Shown here piece by piece: positions 63,302-64,000 of a stretch of DNA of 64,000 bases. Numbering within the stretch: position 1 is the first letter of the stretch; every line of letters begins with the position of its first letter. The position numbers were made by a program, and so were the translations under genes. This DNA is from an uncultured Roseobacter sp. (GTDB lineage Bacteria; Pseudomonadota; Alphaproteobacteria; Rhodobacterales; Rhodobacteraceae): positions 1 through 64,000 of the forward strand of contig NZ_CANLNE010000003.1 in NCBI RefSeq assembly GCF_947492555.1. Reading direction: 5' to 3'. The notes beneath the pieces are model-generated. The model made no database searches, was not told the DNA's origin, and was given only the letters and a program-made list of their open reading frames with translations.

Positions 63302-63821
63302 TATTGCGTGGCAAATCTGAGGATTTTGAAATCAGATTCGGCTGGGCTTAATGGAACGCGAGGTCCCAAAAAAGCAGATTTTTTGCTTGGTTTGGCGATT
63401 TTCCGCCAATCCTGAATGGAATGGGTGATTTTCGCCGATCATTTTCTTTTGCTATGCGATGACCTACGAAAGGAGTAAACAATTCTAGTCTGCGGCGAAA
63501 AAGTTACCGCAAACAGGTCAAAAATCAACTTATAAGTGTATTTATCCAGATAAATTTGACCAAATATAAAAAATTTTAAACGAAAAGAGAATTGGCGGGA
63601 TTTGAGACAAAAACCCCTGATTTGGAAGCAAAAGACGCCTTATGATTGATTTGATTGACGGTCTGCTCACTTTATTGGGAAGCGATTATTATTGATCGAA
63701 GAGTGAATTTCACTATTGTTCGCCAACATATCGGTTTTGTGGTGATCGCGGCTAGGTTGTGCCAAGGAGCAATCCGGTCGAAAGACCACCTTTTAACAAG
63801 GTAAATGCAAAGGATAAGCAA
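63302..63821. other. AT-rich intergenic region of about 520 bp
   Basis: No supported gene. A small hairpin TTGGCG-ATTTTC-CGCCAA lies at 63392-63409. Around 63490-63700 the sequence is strikingly AT-rich for this genome. A strong AAAGGAG (near 63470) is not followed by ATG, GTG or TTG. The promoter of the XRE gene must lie here. Confidence 0.5.
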
Positions 63822-64000
63822 ATGGTACATGTCGTAGATGTTCATGTCGGAAAACGTATTCGCCAGCGGCGCTGGCTCGTTGGAATGACACAACAGAAAC
63901 TCGCGGAATGTGTCGGAATCAAATTCCAGCAAATCCAGAAATATGAAACAGGCGCCAATCGCGTCAGTGCGTCGCGGCTTTGGGATATCGCGGATGCATT
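63822..64000 (+). CDS. XRE family regulator, N-terminal part (window edge)
   Basis: The first about 59 codons of a helix-turn-helix_3 protein: [40 protein letters not shown] and [15 protein letters not shown] lies 7 nt before the ATG. Rhodobacteraceae have close homologues of about 120-130 aa; the gene runs off the right edge. Confidence 0.88.
   Translation, partial: MVHVVDVHVGKRIRQRRWLVGMTQQKLAECVGIKFQQIQKYETGANRVSASRLWDIADA

Noticed and set aside
63460-63500. Strong ribosome site AAAGGAG followed by ATTCTAG
   Set aside because: No ATG, GTG or TTG at a useful distance; the ATT frame gives only 17 codons.
1-64000. CRISPR array or complete prophage
   Set aside because: No regularly spaced repeats, cas, integrase or phage structural genes were seen.

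Overview
The window looks like a chromosomal segment of a marine alphaproteobacterium of the Roseobacter group (Rhodobacteraceae). The reasons are high-GC coding sequence, proteins with the VPLPA-CTERM sorting tail typical of that group, a type A RNase P RNA, many oligotrophic catabolic operons with IclR, TetR, MarR and LysR regulators, and dense operons with ATGA overlaps. No CRISPR array, rRNA or intact mobile element was seen.

Layout. 1-7.3 kb: tail of an ABC permease, a dhaKL-like kinase pair, an IclR regulator, and a catabolic operon (FAD oxidoreductase, cupin, membrane di-iron hydroxylase, PanB-like aldolase with a 3' frameshift, 2Fe-2S reductase). 7.3-8.9 kb: eroded region with an IS3 transposase fragment, a monooxygenase fragment and two copies of a dispersed repeat. 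8.9-11.5 kb: four-gene phospholipid operon. 11.9-18.2 kb: rhodanese and peroxiredoxin, a TPR regulator, then a MarR-DoxX-GST group with a repeated operator and a broken GST, an IS5-like scar and a broken VPLPA-CTERM gene. 18.2-19.3 kb: gene-poor.

19.3-28.6 kb: eight-gene operon (SMP-30 lactonase, three-subunit molybdenum hydroxylase, BKACE enzyme, TetR, FlK-like thioesterase, TPP-dependent E1/transketolase-like enzyme). This is the best candidate for an undescribed pathway. 29.1-36 kb: tRNA-Gly, ABC exporter, acyl-CoA synthetase, phosphodiesterase, a Tat-exported thioredoxin-like protein with a perfect 114-bp internal duplication, and an intact VPLPA-CTERM protein. 36-43.5 kb: Dpp/Opp-type importer with a CocE-like hydrolase.

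43.6-52.1 kb: a long, largely overlapping minus-strand operon: a 29-aa membrane protein not previously called, XpaC, TelA, a DUF2927 lipoprotein, SPFH-GYF, RidA, a b561-like protein, a double zinc-ribbon protein, nitroreductase, Dtd and glycerate 2-kinase. It looks like a membrane-stress module. 52.3-64 kb: housekeeping genes (RluB, TadA, ceramidase-like, GatCA, a lipoprotein, an amidase, rnpB, SDR, AmtB, L33, cupin, BI-1, DUF1127, LysR) and the start of an XRE regulator.

All assignments come from reading the sequence and recalling family motifs. No database search was run.
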